Positions 20,001 to 26,763 of a DNA stretch of 64,000 nucleotides are shown here, piece by piece. The stretch comes from Anaerolineae bacterium (lineage in GTDB: Bacteria > Chloroflexota > Anaerolineae > 4572-78 > J111). The notes under the pieces were generated by a model. It did no database searches. It had not been told where the DNA came from and saw nothing but the letters and a program-made list of their open reading frames with translations. Where the stretch lies: positions 1 to 64,000 of the forward strand of contig JAHDWA010000050.1 of the NCBI GenBank assembly GCA_023382535.1, given 5' to 3'. Each line of letters starts with the position of its first letter. Position 1 is the first letter of the stretch. A program made the translations under genes and the position numbers.

Positions 20001-21359
20001 ATTTGTCCCACTGTTCACCACCAGCCCGCCGGCGATGGTCACGGTGGCGTTGTCATTGTTGTCGAGCAAAACTCCCGTGCCGGTGTCGTTGATCGGGCCG
20101 GTCAAACTGACCGTACCGCCGCTGCGGTTGGCTATCGAGATCGAGCGCCCGGCCGTGTTGGTCACGCTCGCGCCAAAGCTGACGGCGCCGTTCCCGCCGT
20201 TCAAATTCAGGTCCGTGCCCGAGACGCCGGTCAGGCTTACATCCGAACCGACCGTGAGGTTGTTGATACCTGTGCCGGTGATGCCCGCACCCGACGTGCC
20301 GGAAATCGTCAGGCCGCGAATCGTGTTGGCTTCATTGAGCGTGACCGCATTTCCGGCGCCGTTCTGGATCGTGGTGGCGCTGCCGCCCGGACTCATCGCC
20401 GGGAACGAGGGGCTGCCGGTCGGCGGGATCAGGCCGGTGAGGGTTGAAAGTGACTGGCTGGCATCCTGCCCGATGAGGCGCTGCCCGCTCAACAGGGTCA
20501 CGCCGCCAGCGTAGGCCGTGCCGCTTTCAAAGATAAAAATGTTGTCGTTGGCCGCCGGGTTGTTGCCCGTGCCGTTGTTGAAGCCATTAAACGCCGCCAG
20601 CGTGCTGAAGGGGTTGGAGAGGCGGCCGCAGCCGGCGGCGGTACAGGCCGGAGCAGTGTTGTTGATGAACCAGACCATGCCGCTGACGGTAATCGAAACC
20701 GTGGCGGTGCGGTTCGCCGCCGCGCTGGGAGCATTGGGGTTGTCGGCCAGAGTATAGGTGAAGGTATCGGTCCCCTCGAAGCCGGCCGGCGGGTCGTAAG
20801 TGAACTGGCCCATATTCGGGCCGGAGGTGGTCATCGAAACTGTCCCGCCATTGGCGGTGTTGGCCTGGAAGCTGCTGATGGTGGCCGCCGGGTTGAGGCC
20901 CAAATAGTCGTTAGCGGTGACGCTGAAGGGCGTGCTGAGAGTAGCCGAATTGATCGAGACGTTGCCGACGACTGTCACCGGGAAAGTATCGTTGGCCCCG
21001 ACCGGCGACGCCGCCACCGAACCGCCGACCAGGGTGGTGTTCGAGTCAATCGTATCCGTGTAGACCACGCCGGTCGCCGGGTCCGGGCCAGTGTTGGTGA
21101 TGGCGACAGTGTATTCGATGGTCTCGCCGGGATCGGCCTGGTTATCGCCGTCGTCGCCGATGAGCGCATCCACTTTGGTCGCCAGGAACGCCGGAACATA
21201 CAGCGGCGCTGCGCTGACAACCGCCACCACGCCCGGTATCGCGACCGCCGCAATCAAAAAGAATAACAGCATCCGCCAGGGGTGTACTTGGACACGTCTG
21301 GATAACCGGCCCGATTTTACGCTACGCCGACGCTTGAGGAAATGGTTGAAAAGTGACAT
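14019..21359 (-). CDS. Giant exported beta-helix / Ig-like repeat protein (2446 residues)
   Basis: A very large probable surface protein. Residues 1-50 are a long, Arg-rich signal or anchor region (hydrophobic MLLFFLIAAVAIPGVVAVVSA). Then come a DUF11-like domain (VDALIGDDGDNQADPGETIEYTV), a cadherin-like domain (TANDYLGLNP...DTFTYTLADN), and residues about 226-980 as a right-handed beta-helix of Asn/Gly-rich rungs beginning VWFINNTAPACTAAGCGRLSNPF. Residues about 1240-1865 hold Ig-like repeats (AVIPVTITFSEAVNVTGTPQ), three of them near-identical. More Ig-like domains follow, then a choice-of-anchor D-like domain (FGSVTLGGAITRTFTISN), the motif IYLPILVKN and a CARDB-like domain. No sortase or PEP motif is visible. 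Adhesion or sheath formation is a guess. AGGAG precedes the ATG. Confidence 0.85.
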   Translation of the reverse strand: MSLFNHFLKRRRSVKSGRLSRRVQVHPWRMLLFFLIAAVAIPGVVAVVSAAPLYVPAFLATKVDALIGDDGDNQADPGETIEYTVAITNTGPDPATGVVYTDTIDSNTTLVGGSVAASPVGANDTFPVTVVGNVSINSATLSTPFSVTANDYLGLNPAATISSFQANTANGGTVSMTTSGPNMGQFTYDPPAGFEGTDTFTYTLADNPNAPSAAANRTATVSITVSGMVWFINNTAPACTAAGCGRLSNPFSTLAAFNGFNNGTGNNPAANDNIFIFESGTAYAGGVTLLSGQRLIGQDASQSLSTLTGLIPPTGSPSFPAMSPGGSATTIQNGAGNAVTLNEANTIRGLTISGTSGAGITGTGINNLTVGSDVSLTGVSGTDLNLNGGNGAVSFGASVTNTAGRSISIANRSGGTVSLTGPINDTGTGVLLDNNDNATVTIAGGLVVNSGTNAAFTATNGGTVQVCDENPCNPAATGALVNTLTTTTGTALNVANTTIGANNLEFRSISANGATKGIILNTTGSSGGLKVVGIGTTNGSGGTIQNISTRGAEFISTSNLSLKNMTFTNACTTDFPAAPTGLSLGNNTADNAVIHLQSVNGATLDNIDITGSAEQGINGHNVSNFSYNNSTMLNVGNGADEDGIHFYNMVGISTINNTTITSSGDDNVNIQNNNNLPGDLPQSTTGTITINGGSATTGVLGSGYLFGIRGAMNTTITFDSGVASTNNFSGGIVADAFDTATMNLTVKNSTSSGNNDQISVSAGDNSNVNLDIDNNILSSVATGDFVAVSLTGSAFDTGFTFDAFIRNNNISVANNLTADAVFVNNAGGGTMNVAILNNNIDYAGTQRSLLVQAGQDGNGTNNVTVTGNIVDIKLDGTSNTNVGFLIQNAVTGPGNTSSLCADIGNSTPALRNTFTHSLGGSLAAGDIRVRQRNDGTVRLPSYGGSATDTAAVITYLGSRNTIVSASTATFDSSGFGGGAACAQPNLAMSPENIQFPAAQVLAQSNLPANPTDRFNTLLGDPGMIKQTSYRVENASLITNLPEHLTTNAAGTTAAIGSAGPINLLPPLVPMASGETVNVPIGTLPPARSVTIKFRVTVNGPQLPLGTTQISNQGTVLSNELAGVLTDDPSVGGAANPTITPVDRPDTSVVSLNRASANPNKNATVTWQIVFAQAVINLTASNFSLVQGGGVTGASITGVTETSGPPSTTWNITANTGTGDGTLGLNFVNDTGLSHDITTSLPFVGQVYTLDKTAPTVTNVTSTSNTGCLLNSGTTYCNATDVVHISVTFNEIVNVDTTGGTPSLALNSGGTASYVSGAGTATLTFDYSVASGQNVGDLDYTGTSALTLNGGAIEDAATNAATLTLASPGTAGSLGFNADIDIDTTAPVATNFNRFNPATTPTNADTLVWQAVFSEDVSGVDGTDFTVPALTGETILTSGSSDTYNVTVSGGNLANFNGLVDLDFAASPTITDLAGNPLTNMTVGFDQHYVLDNTTPTVTNVTSTAANGSYTTGAVIPVTITFSEAVIVTGTPQLTLETGATDRTVNYASGSGTATLTFNYTVQAGDTSGDLDYVGTTSLALNGGTIQDAVTNNAALTLPTPGATGSLGANKDIVIDTAAPTVTNITSTAANGSYGTGALIPVTITFSEIVNVTGTPQLTLETGATDRVVNYSSGSGTTTLTFNYTTQPGDTSPDLDYVSTAALALNGGTIRDAALNNASLTLPAPGAAGSLGANKNIVIDATEPSVTNVTSTAANGAYAAGAVIPVTITFSEAVNVTGTPQLTLETGATDAVVDYSSGSGTATLTFNYTVQAGHNSPDLDYTGTTALSLNGGTIQDASGNDAILTLPAPGAAGSLGANKAIVIDTIAPDTLIDSSPANPTNNTSANFNFHGDDGGGSGIASFECKLDGGSFTACTSPQNYSSLANGSHTFQVRAVDAAGNTDATPASYTWTVDTIAPTAVLTSLTTDPTNVSPIPVTITFNEPVDIGSGVGDLGITNGTASTPVGSGTTYTFDLTPGGQGLVTAVYLAGSAQDAAGNFNTAASNTLSRTYDSVAPTVTLSSAAPDPTNVSPIPVTVTFSESVTGFTSSDIVPGNATVSNFAGSGSGYTFDLIPGGIGLVTADISAGAAQDAAGNANTAAAQFSRTFIGPEIALLGNNTVIPDGDSSPSLADQTDFGSVTLGGAITRTFTISNSGSADLNLNGLPPVALSGAAAGDFSVVANPVTPVIANTSTSFQVRFTPSVAGTRVATVTLANNDSDENPYTFVISGAGVNNNTPIYLPILVKNSVPAPDLVVDSLAAGSSGVTLVIRNAGNAPVVDAFWVDVYFNPTSTPALNKRWQDIAAHGQVWGVQGVGLSQLVPGGTLTLTTNDPFYFPNLSSPLPLPVGESVFALADSVDFSTPYGAVKESNEANNLAGPVISAAGSGPSRAQPLQETGGPSPEGLPPRQ
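15771..16886 (-). repeat. Three tandem 372-bp units inside the giant gene
   Basis: Units at 15771-16142, 16143-16514 and 16515-16886 begin with the same gtcaatcaca and repeat at exactly 372 bases (124 codons), so the frame is kept. Each encodes one Ig-like domain ending in GSLGANK.IVIDT. A more diverged relative lies at about 17214-17600. The DNA-level similarity points to fairly recent duplication. Confidence 0.85.
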
Positions 21360-21779
21360 GGGAGACTCCTGGAGTAAGCAAGAAACTGCGCTCGATTGAT
21401 TGGTTTAGACACGGCAAACTATAGGGGTTTTCACGGTTTTAATGAGATGATAAGTCGAACTGAGAAGTAGTTAGACAGTAAGGCCTTACCGCCAAAAAAA
21501 CCGCAGATGATGGCTAAGCCGAGACTCATCACCCTCTTACGGCTCTGGTTTTTGATCACAGCGGACTGAAAAGATACAAATTTGTTCGGCAATTATTCCC
21601 TTTGGGAAGCAGCAAGACGGTCAGGGGGGTTGATACAACATATCATGAGACAGCCGGTTTGTCAATGGGGCTGACAGGCCATTTCAAGCTCGGATATATT
21701 ATGTATCAGTGTAACACAGCTTCGTTTGAAATCGGTTTGAAAAGGCTCTCCTGAGTTTATCGAAGGGCCGATGGAAGAA

Positions 21780-21825
21780 AGCCCGCCTATCTAACCGGCC
21801 TAAAGGCCGGTTAGATAGGCGGGCT
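21780..21825 (-). terminator. Perfect 21-bp hairpin, probable terminator for leftward transcription
   Basis: The arms 21780-21800 and 21805-21825 are exact reverse complements with a TAAA loop. On the minus strand the stem is followed by TTTCTTCC, a modest U-rich tail. It lies just after the remnant of a dehydrogenase gene and downstream of the KDG kinase gene, so it probably ended that transcript. The unusual stem length also allows a small mobile repeat. Confidence 0.55.
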
Positions 21826-21828
21826 AAA

Positions 21829-21948
21829 TTAGGTCAACTTCGGCAGGGCACGAGCAATCAGGCCGAGCAGCCGCGACCGGATGACGCTGTCGCAGCGCCA
21901 AATCTGGGCCATCTGAGTCAGGCTGAGATCAAGCTCTCTTCTGGTTAC
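21829..21948 (-). pseudogene. C-terminal fragment of an NAD-type 6-phosphogluconate dehydrogenase
   Basis: A stretch of 39 codons, open between a TAA at 21952-21954 and its stop at 21829, encodes RRELDLSLTQMAQIW followed by DSVIRSRLLGLIARALPKL. This matches the segment of decarboxylating 6-phosphogluconate dehydrogenases that reads roughly DLxxIAxxWRxGSVIRSxLLDLxAxAL. The rest of the enzyme is gone. A hairpin follows at once. Together with the adjacent KDG kinase it suggests a former gluconate or uronate cluster. Confidence 0.6.
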
Positions 21949-22014
21949 AGGTTAGCCCGTTGAAAGTTGCAGATTACCCTTGCCCTCGACCTGCCATCTT
22001 CAAATATAACCCGA

Positions 22015-23103
22015 TCATCGCTGAATCCGGGCCGAGCCGCCCTGGGCGAACGCCCGCACCTGCTCTACGGTCGCCATCGTCGTGTCGCCGGGGAAGGTGG
22101 TCAGCAGCGCCCCGTGCGCCCAGCCCAGGTTGACCGCTTCCTGCTCAGATGCGCCGGTCAACAGCCCGTAGAAAAAGCCCGCGGCATAGCCGTCGCCGCC
22201 GCCGACACGGTCCAGCACGTCCAACTCGCAGGTCGGCGCCTGATAAGTCTGGCCGTTGATCCAGGCGACCGCGCTCCAGCTATGGCGGTTAGTCGAGTGG
22301 ACCTCGCGCAGCGTGGTCGCCACGACCTTGACGTTCGGGTACATGGCGGTCACTTTGTCAATCATGCCAAAGAAAACACTTGGATCAAGCTTGGATTTGG
22401 CTGCGACCTCGGGTCCGGCGATCCCAAGACCCATCTGCAGGTCCTCTTCATTGCCGACGATCACGTCAACGTTTTCCACGATACGCTTGAGTATTTTCAG
22501 GGCGACCTCGTGCCCGCCCCACAGGTTCCACAGCTTGGCGCGGTAGTTGAGGTCAAGGGAGGTGACAGCGCCGGCAGCCTTGGCTGCCTGCATCCCCTCG
22601 CTGATCAGTTCGCCCGTGGTCTCGGACAGTGCGGCGAAGATGCCCCCGCTGTGGAACCAACGGACGCCGCCCGCAAAGATCTTGTCCCAGTCGAAATCAC
22701 CTGGCTTGAGCTGCGCGCCGGCTTCATTGCTGCGGTTGTAAAAAACCACCGGCGCACGCACGCCCTGCCCGCGGTCGCTGTAGACCGTAGCCATGTTCGG
22801 ACCGGTTACGCCGTTGTGCTTGAAGTGCTTGTAGAAGGGGGTGACGCCCATAGCCCGCACCCGTTCGGCGATCAGGTCGCCAATGGGATAGTCAACCATC
22901 GCGGTGGCGATGCCGGTCTTCAAACGGAAGCAGTCGGCCAGGTTGGCGGCCACATTGAACTCACCGCCGCTCACGTGAATATCACAATGGGTGGCCTTCC
23001 GAAAGGGGATGATCCCCGGGTCCAGGCGATGAATCAGCGCGCCGAGCGATACCAGGTCGAGCGCTCCTTCAGCGGCCGGTTTCAGATTTAAACCATAACT
23101 CAT
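22015..23103 (-). CDS. kdgK: PfkB-family kinase, probable 2-keto-3-deoxygluconate kinase
   Basis: A 362-residue ribokinase-fold enzyme. Near the N-terminus HVSGGEFNVAANLADCFRLKTG is the sugar-binding GG motif. SLDLNYRAKLW is typical of KDG kinases, and near the C-terminus LDRVGGGDGYAAGFFYGLL holds the catalytic Asp; the usual GAGD reads GGGD. WAHGALLTTFPGDTTM is also seen in KDG kinases. The product would be 2-keto-3-deoxy-6-phosphogluconate. The nearby GH88 hydrolase and SDR on the other strand supply the upstream steps of unsaturated uronate catabolism. The sugar specificity is inferred. Confidence 0.8.
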   Translation of the reverse strand: MSYGLNLKPAAEGALDLVSLGALIHRLDPGIIPFRKATHCDIHVSGGEFNVAANLADCFRLKTGIATAMVDYPIGDLIAERVRAMGVTPFYKHFKHNGVTGPNMATVYSDRGQGVRAPVVFYNRSNEAGAQLKPGDFDWDKIFAGGVRWFHSGGIFAALSETTGELISEGMQAAKAAGAVTSLDLNYRAKLWNLWGGHEVALKILKRIVENVDVIVGNEEDLQMGLGIAGPEVAAKSKLDPSVFFGMIDKVTAMYPNVKVVATTLREVHSTNRHSWSAVAWINGQTYQAPTCELDVLDRVGGGDGYAAGFFYGLLTGASEQEAVNLGWAHGALLTTFPGDTTMATVEQVRAFAQGGSARIQR

Positions 23104-23147
23104 TATTTATTCCTCACTTTGTATAGTTTTTCGCCGGCCCAGGCCAC

Positions 23148-23214
23148 CTAGAGGATGCCTTCGTCCTCCCGGTCCTGCCAGTCAGCCGGGTTAATAGTAA
23201 TCGGATCGAGATAA
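23148..23214 (-). other. Possible C-terminal fragment of an unidentified gene
   Basis: In one leftward frame the bases after the ROK remnant encode YLDPITINPADWQDREDEGIL then a stop. It reads like a genuine protein end, but I could not assign it. It has no start of its own and may be a further remnant. Confidence 0.2.
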
Positions 23215-23712
23215 CTAGACCTCACCACCCGGCGGCGTCCGCAGAAACTCGTCTACCACCAGGGCAGCCGTTCCCACCCTGCGGTGAGCCAACTGCTGGC
23301 GAATGATGCCAGGTACATGAGGCGCACCAGGCTGGTGATCCCAACGCATGGTTCATAAAGTATTGTTGCCAGATCTGTTTGAGGGGTACCTCCTTCCAGC
23401 CGAGGGTGGCCGAACTTACCCAGATCTCCGGGCCTGATCCACGATCCCGGGTATCCCTACACCGATCCCCAAGAGAGTCATGGCGCGTTCGCGGGCCTGC
23501 TCGATGGCTGCGGCGGTCAACACCTCCGCCTGGGCCAGGACGGTCTCCTGGCTGCTGTGAACTGAGGGGAACACCGAGCGTTCCCAAAGCGGTTGCACAC
23601 ACAGGTTGGTCAGCACCCGCATCGCTTTGGAAAGCAGCGTCTGACGCCACGGATCGCGTAGCAAAACTGAGGTGTTCTGCCGGCGAGCTTCTTTCTGGTG
23701 AGAGAATGGCAC
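23215..23712 (-). pseudogene. Decayed ROK-family transcriptional regulator (NagC/XylR type)
   Basis: Pieces of a ROK regulator occur in order but in different frames. An N-terminal QKEARRQNTSVLLR resembles the start of ROK repressors. Then comes LLGIGVGIPGIVDQA, then in another frame SSATLGWKEVPLKQIWQQYF (the usual PNLGWRDVPL region), and finally VGTAALVVDEFLRTPP, the family's C-terminal helix. Part of the helix-turn-helix and some 200 central residues are missing. It is clearly non-functional. It may once have regulated the adjacent KDG kinase or the GH88 genes. Confidence 0.65.
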
Positions 23713-23827
23713 CTTATCACGAACAGAGAGTTTTGTCAAGTGCGTGCGTTTAAGCAGGGTAGGGCAATCGCATCTTAAGGGGGTAGAACTTTGAGAAGGG
23801 AAGTTCCACCGGTGCCCCATAGTCTTT

Positions 23828-23856
23828 TTGACATAGCTTCCTCCTGGTTATAATAT
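23828..23856 (+). promoter_or_regulatory. Promoter of the GntR/GH88/SDR operon
   Basis: A perfect TTGACA (23828-23833) is followed by TATAAT (23849-23854, 15-base spacer) or, better spaced, TAATAT (23851-23856, 17 bases). Transcription would start inside or just after the palindrome at 23853-23872, about 25 bases before the gntR ATG. Confidence 0.6.
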
Positions 23857-23872
23857 AGGATATATCCTATAT
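23853..23872. promoter_or_regulatory. 20-bp perfect palindrome, candidate GntR operator
   Basis: ATATAGGA-TATA-TCCTATAT is an exact palindrome overlapping the -10 box and the expected transcription start of the gntR gene. The position fits autorepression that would also control the downstream hydrolase and SDR. Confidence 0.55.
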
Positions 23873-23892
23873 GATTTGAATTAAGGAGAGAT

Positions 23893-24570
23893 ATGTTGTC
23901 TCTGCCAGCATCCTCAACACCTCATCGGACTAAAGAAGAATATGCCTACGATACACTCCGCGCCGCCATCATGCGCTGCGAGTTGAAACCCGGCCAAAAG
24001 CTGATCATTGACACGCTCAGCCTGGAGCTAAATATTAGCCCGATTCCTATCCGGGCAGCCCTGCAACGACTGCAAGCAGAAGGCTTGGTCGAAATAATTC
24101 CCCATACGGGGGCACTTGTCTCTCCTATTTCACCTGATCTCAATACCGAAATTTTCATCCTGCTCGAAACATTGGAAAGTGCGGCCGTTCGCCTGGCCTG
24201 CGAAAAAGTCACGCCGGCCGACTTGGCCCATTTGCGAAAATTCGTCGCGGCGATGGAGGAAGCTTGCCAGCGGGGTGATAAGGAGCAGTGGTCTCGCTTA
24301 AACAGCGAATTTCACAAGGCCGTGGCGGGTATCACCGGCATGAAGATGTTAATGGAGTTCACCGCTCGTGTTTTTGATAGTTGGAATCGCCTGCAGCACT
24401 GTTACCTCAAGTCAATCGTATCTGTCCGTATGCCTCAGGCTCAGACCGAACATCAGCAGATGCTCCAACTCCTGGAACGCCGGGAGCCCGAGGCGTTGGT
24501 GGCCCTTGTGGCCCGGCATAACCGCCAGGCCAGGGCGGCTTATGAGGGATTGCTGCGCCCAGAGGAATGA
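23893..24570 (+). CDS. GntR-family regulator, FadR/FCD subfamily
   Basis: A 225-residue regulator. Residues of about 10-75 are the winged helix (YAYDTLRAAIMRCELKPGQKL, SPIPIRAALQRLQAEGLVE). Residues of about 85-220 are the all-helical FCD effector domain, with conserved ligand-site residues in LNSEFHKAVAGITG and EHQQMLQLLERREPEAL. FCD regulators commonly sense sugar acids. AAGGAGAG precedes the ATG. The stop overlaps the start of the GH88 gene (ATGA), so regulator and enzyme are translationally coupled; the inducer is probably a uronate-derived acid. Confidence 0.92.
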   Translation: MLSLPASSTPHRTKEEYAYDTLRAAIMRCELKPGQKLIIDTLSLELNISPIPIRAALQRLQAEGLVEIIPHTGALVSPISPDLNTEIFILLETLESAAVRLACEKVTPADLAHLRKFVAAMEEACQRGDKEQWSRLNSEFHKAVAGITGMKMLMEFTARVFDSWNRLQHCYLKSIVSVRMPQAQTEHQQMLQLLERREPEALVALVARHNRQARAAYEGLLRPEE

Positions 24571-25679
24571 TCATGATTGATCAGGTAAACGTCACGCAAA
24601 AATGCCAGCTCACATTTGATTTCGCGGCCCAACAACTCCGCCGCTTGATTGAAACCCAGCCCGATTATTTTCCGATGTACACCGTCAAGGGCCGCTGGCG
24701 GCATGGCGGCGAAGCCTGGACCAACTGGTGCGAGGGATTCCTGGGAGGCCAACTCTGGCTGCTGGTCCGGCATTCGGGCGACCCCTGGTGGCGCGAGCGA
24801 GCCGAGCATTACTCCCGCCTGATTGAGCACCGTAAAACTGACCGGACCGTGCATGACCTGGGCTTTCTCTTCTGGTCCACCTGGAAACGCTGGTACGATC
24901 TGAGCGGCGATGAAGCTATCAACCAGGTGGTGATCGAGGCGGGACAAACCCTGGCCCTGCGCTTTCAAGAAAAGGGGCGCTATCTCCGCTCGTTTGTGGC
25001 CGATGACAGCCTGTTTATTGATATTATGATGAACGTGGGCCTCATTTTCTATGCTGCCCAGCAGATTGACGACGACCGGCTGTGGTATGTCGCCACCCAG
25101 CACTGCCTGACCTCGCGCCGTACCCTGGTTCGGGGCGACGGCAGCGTGGCGCACGAGGCCATTTTCGACAAGGAGACAGGCCAGTTTTTACGCCAGAGTA
25201 CCCACCAGGGCTGGCGCGATGACTCGTCGTGGGCGCGGGGACTGGCCTGGGCTTTGTATGGGTTTGGCACAGCCTACACTTTCAGCCGTGACGCCCGATT
25301 CCTCAACACCGCCGAAGCCTGCGCCAATTTCTACATCGAGCGGACGCCGGCCCACGGTATCCCGCCCAATGACTGGGAAGAACCCCATCCCGCCCTGCCT
25401 TACGAAAGTTCTGCCGCCGCTATCGCTGCCAGCGGACTGTTAAACCTGGCCCGTCTGACCGGCGACCCGGTTCGCGCCCGCCTCTACCAGGACTATGCTC
25501 TGCGCATCTTGGAGACATTGACCACCCCGGAATTCCTGGCGATCGAAACGCCGGGCTGGGAAGGGCTGCTCAAGCACGGGATGTATCACCAGCGCAAGGG
25601 GCTGGGCGTGGATGAGAGCGTTATGTGGGGCGACTATTTTTTCCTGGAAGCCGCCGGCAAGGTGTTGGGTTATGAGTGA
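24567..25679 (+). CDS. GH88 unsaturated glucuronyl hydrolase
   Basis: A 370-residue (alpha/alpha)6-barrel enzyme. It has the two expected catalytic aspartates, in VHDLGFLF (about D97) and FIDIMMN (about D152), and the GH88 signature HQGWRDDSSWARGLAWALYGF. GH88 enzymes add water to the unsaturated uronic acid left at the end of oligosaccharides by polysaccharide lyases. The sugar released opens to an oxo-acid for the KduI/KduD-KDG route. No signal peptide is present, so it acts in the cytoplasm on imported disaccharides. The start overlaps the gntR stop; an ATG at 24573 is an alternative. Confidence 0.92.
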   Translation: MIMIDQVNVTQKCQLTFDFAAQQLRRLIETQPDYFPMYTVKGRWRHGGEAWTNWCEGFLGGQLWLLVRHSGDPWWRERAEHYSRLIEHRKTDRTVHDLGFLFWSTWKRWYDLSGDEAINQVVIEAGQTLALRFQEKGRYLRSFVADDSLFIDIMMNVGLIFYAAQQIDDDRLWYVATQHCLTSRRTLVRGDGSVAHEAIFDKETGQFLRQSTHQGWRDDSSWARGLAWALYGFGTAYTFSRDARFLNTAEACANFYIERTPAHGIPPNDWEEPHPALPYESSAAAIAASGLLNLARLTGDPVRARLYQDYALRILETLTTPEFLAIETPGWEGLLKHGMYHQRKGLGVDESVMWGDYFFLEAAGKVLGYE

Positions 25680-26445
25680 ACGGGTGGCTTTGGTCACGGG
25701 CGCGGGGCGAGGGATCGGTCAGGGGATTGTTCTGGCGCTGGCAAAACGGGGTTGGGACGTGGTCATTAACTACCGGGGCAATACCGCCGCCGCCACTGCC
25801 ACCGCCCGCCAGGTCGAGCAAAACGGCCGCCGAGCGCTCCTCCTTCAGGCCGATATTGGCCTGGAGGCCGCCCGGCAGCGGCTGCTTGACGAAACCTTGC
25901 AGCAGTTCGGACGCATTGATCTGTTGGTCAACAATGCCGGCATGGCCCCGCGCCAACGGCGAGACCTGCTGGAGGTCACGGAGGCGAGTTATGACGAGAT
26001 TATGGCCGTCAATCTCAAAGGTCCTTTTTTCCTGACCCAGCGGGTTGCCAGAGCCATGATTGACCTGCTGCAAGCAGGCCGGATCACCTGCCCTAAAATC
26101 ATCAATATCGGTTCGATCAGCGCCTACGCCAGCAGTCTGAACCGGAGCGAGTACTGCCTTTCTAAGGCCGGTCTGGCCATGATGACAGCCCTTTTTGCCG
26201 ACGGCCTGGCCGAATACGGGATCTATGTTTACGAAGTCCGTCCCGGGGTTATTGACACAGACATGACCAGCGGGGTCAAAGAAAAGTATGATCATTTGAT
26301 CAATGAGGGTTTGACACCCATTCGCCGCTGGGGACAACCTGACGATGTGGCTCAGGCCGTCGTCGCGCTGGCCGAAGACTACTTGCCCTTTTCGACAGGT
26401 GAGGTGATTAATGTGGACGGTGGCTTTCATTTGCGCCGGTTATGA
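25672..26445 (+). CDS. Short-chain dehydrogenase/reductase
   Basis: A 257-residue SDR from the ATG at 25672, which overlaps the GH88 stop by eight bases. It has the cofactor motif TGAGRGIG, NNAG, a catalytic Ser in NIGSISAYASS, the YxxxK pair in YCLSKAG, and a C-terminal PDDVAQAVVALA...GEVINVDGGF typical of FabG-like enzymes. Given the tight coupling to a GH88 hydrolase, it may reduce or oxidise the unsaturated-uronate product, as KduD does, but this is inferred from position. Confidence 0.88.
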   Translation: MSERVALVTGAGRGIGQGIVLALAKRGWDVVINYRGNTAAATATARQVEQNGRRALLLQADIGLEAARQRLLDETLQQFGRIDLLVNNAGMAPRQRRDLLEVTEASYDEIMAVNLKGPFFLTQRVARAMIDLLQAGRITCPKIINIGSISAYASSLNRSEYCLSKAGLAMMTALFADGLAEYGIYVYEVRPGVIDTDMTSGVKEKYDHLINEGLTPIRRWGQPDDVAQAVVALAEDYLPFSTGEVINVDGGFHLRRL

Positions 26446-26463
26446 ATAAAACATCACGTGTTA

Positions 26464-26496
26464 CGTGTTGCGTAGAAAAACGGAAGACGCAACACG
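26464..26496 (+). terminator. Stem-loop after the SDR gene
   Basis: CGTGTTGCGT (26464-26473) pairs with ACGCAACACG (26487-26496), 19 bases after the SDR stop. The bases beyond are only mildly T-rich, so it may be a weak terminator or an mRNA-end stabiliser. Confidence 0.4.
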
Positions 26497-26525
26497 CCTC
26501 TGTAAAAATTTATCAGGATAAACTC

Positions 26526-26690
26526 ATGTTACCATCCTCTCTTTCAGACACCTCACGCCTCTGCGTCCACACCATCACCACCCAACCCTGGCCCATCGAA
26601 ACGGCCATTGACCGGTATTCCCAAGCCGGTGTGGCGGGCATAACAGTCTGGCGGCAGGCGTTAGCGGGGCGCAATCCGGCCAGGGCTGGC
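26526..26690 (+). pseudogene. N-terminal fragment of a sugar phosphate isomerase/epimerase
   Basis: From the ATG at 26526 the frame encodes RLCVHTITTQPWPIETAIDR followed by YSQAGVAGITVWRQALAGRNPA, the first two elements of a xylose-isomerase-like TIM barrel. After about 55 residues the homology stops, and the frame continues into low-complexity intergenic repeat sequence. The gene has been cut off, leaving a fourth, broken member of the GntR/GH88/SDR operon. Confidence 0.6.
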
Positions 26691-26763
26691 CCTTCAGAGT
26701 TGGGCCAACCGCGGCTGGGTAGACGTACCGCCGCTCGAACTCTAAAGGACTACCGACCGCATT

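Larger units (their letters stand above)
21360..22014. other. Long intergenic region with a gene remnant and a large hairpin
   Basis: This 655-base gap separates the giant gene from the KDG kinase gene. It holds the 6-phosphogluconate dehydrogenase remnant (21829-21948) and the 21-bp hairpin (21780-21825). The part nearest the giant gene (21360-21700) is AT-richer and should contain that gene's promoter, but I could not fix one. Confidence 0.5.

Noticed and set aside
15579..20447. Long plus-strand open frames (479 and 377 codons) opposite the giant gene
   Set aside because: They are antisense shadows of the repeat-rich giant gene, are dominated by Gly, Arg, Val and Ala repeats mirroring its codons, and have no family resemblance or ribosome sites.
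21725..21742. TTTGAAATCGGTTTGAAA, sharing 11 bases with LacI operator O2
   Set aside because: It is not a palindrome (TTTGA instead of TTTCA), is far from the lacI locus, and has no promoter beside it.
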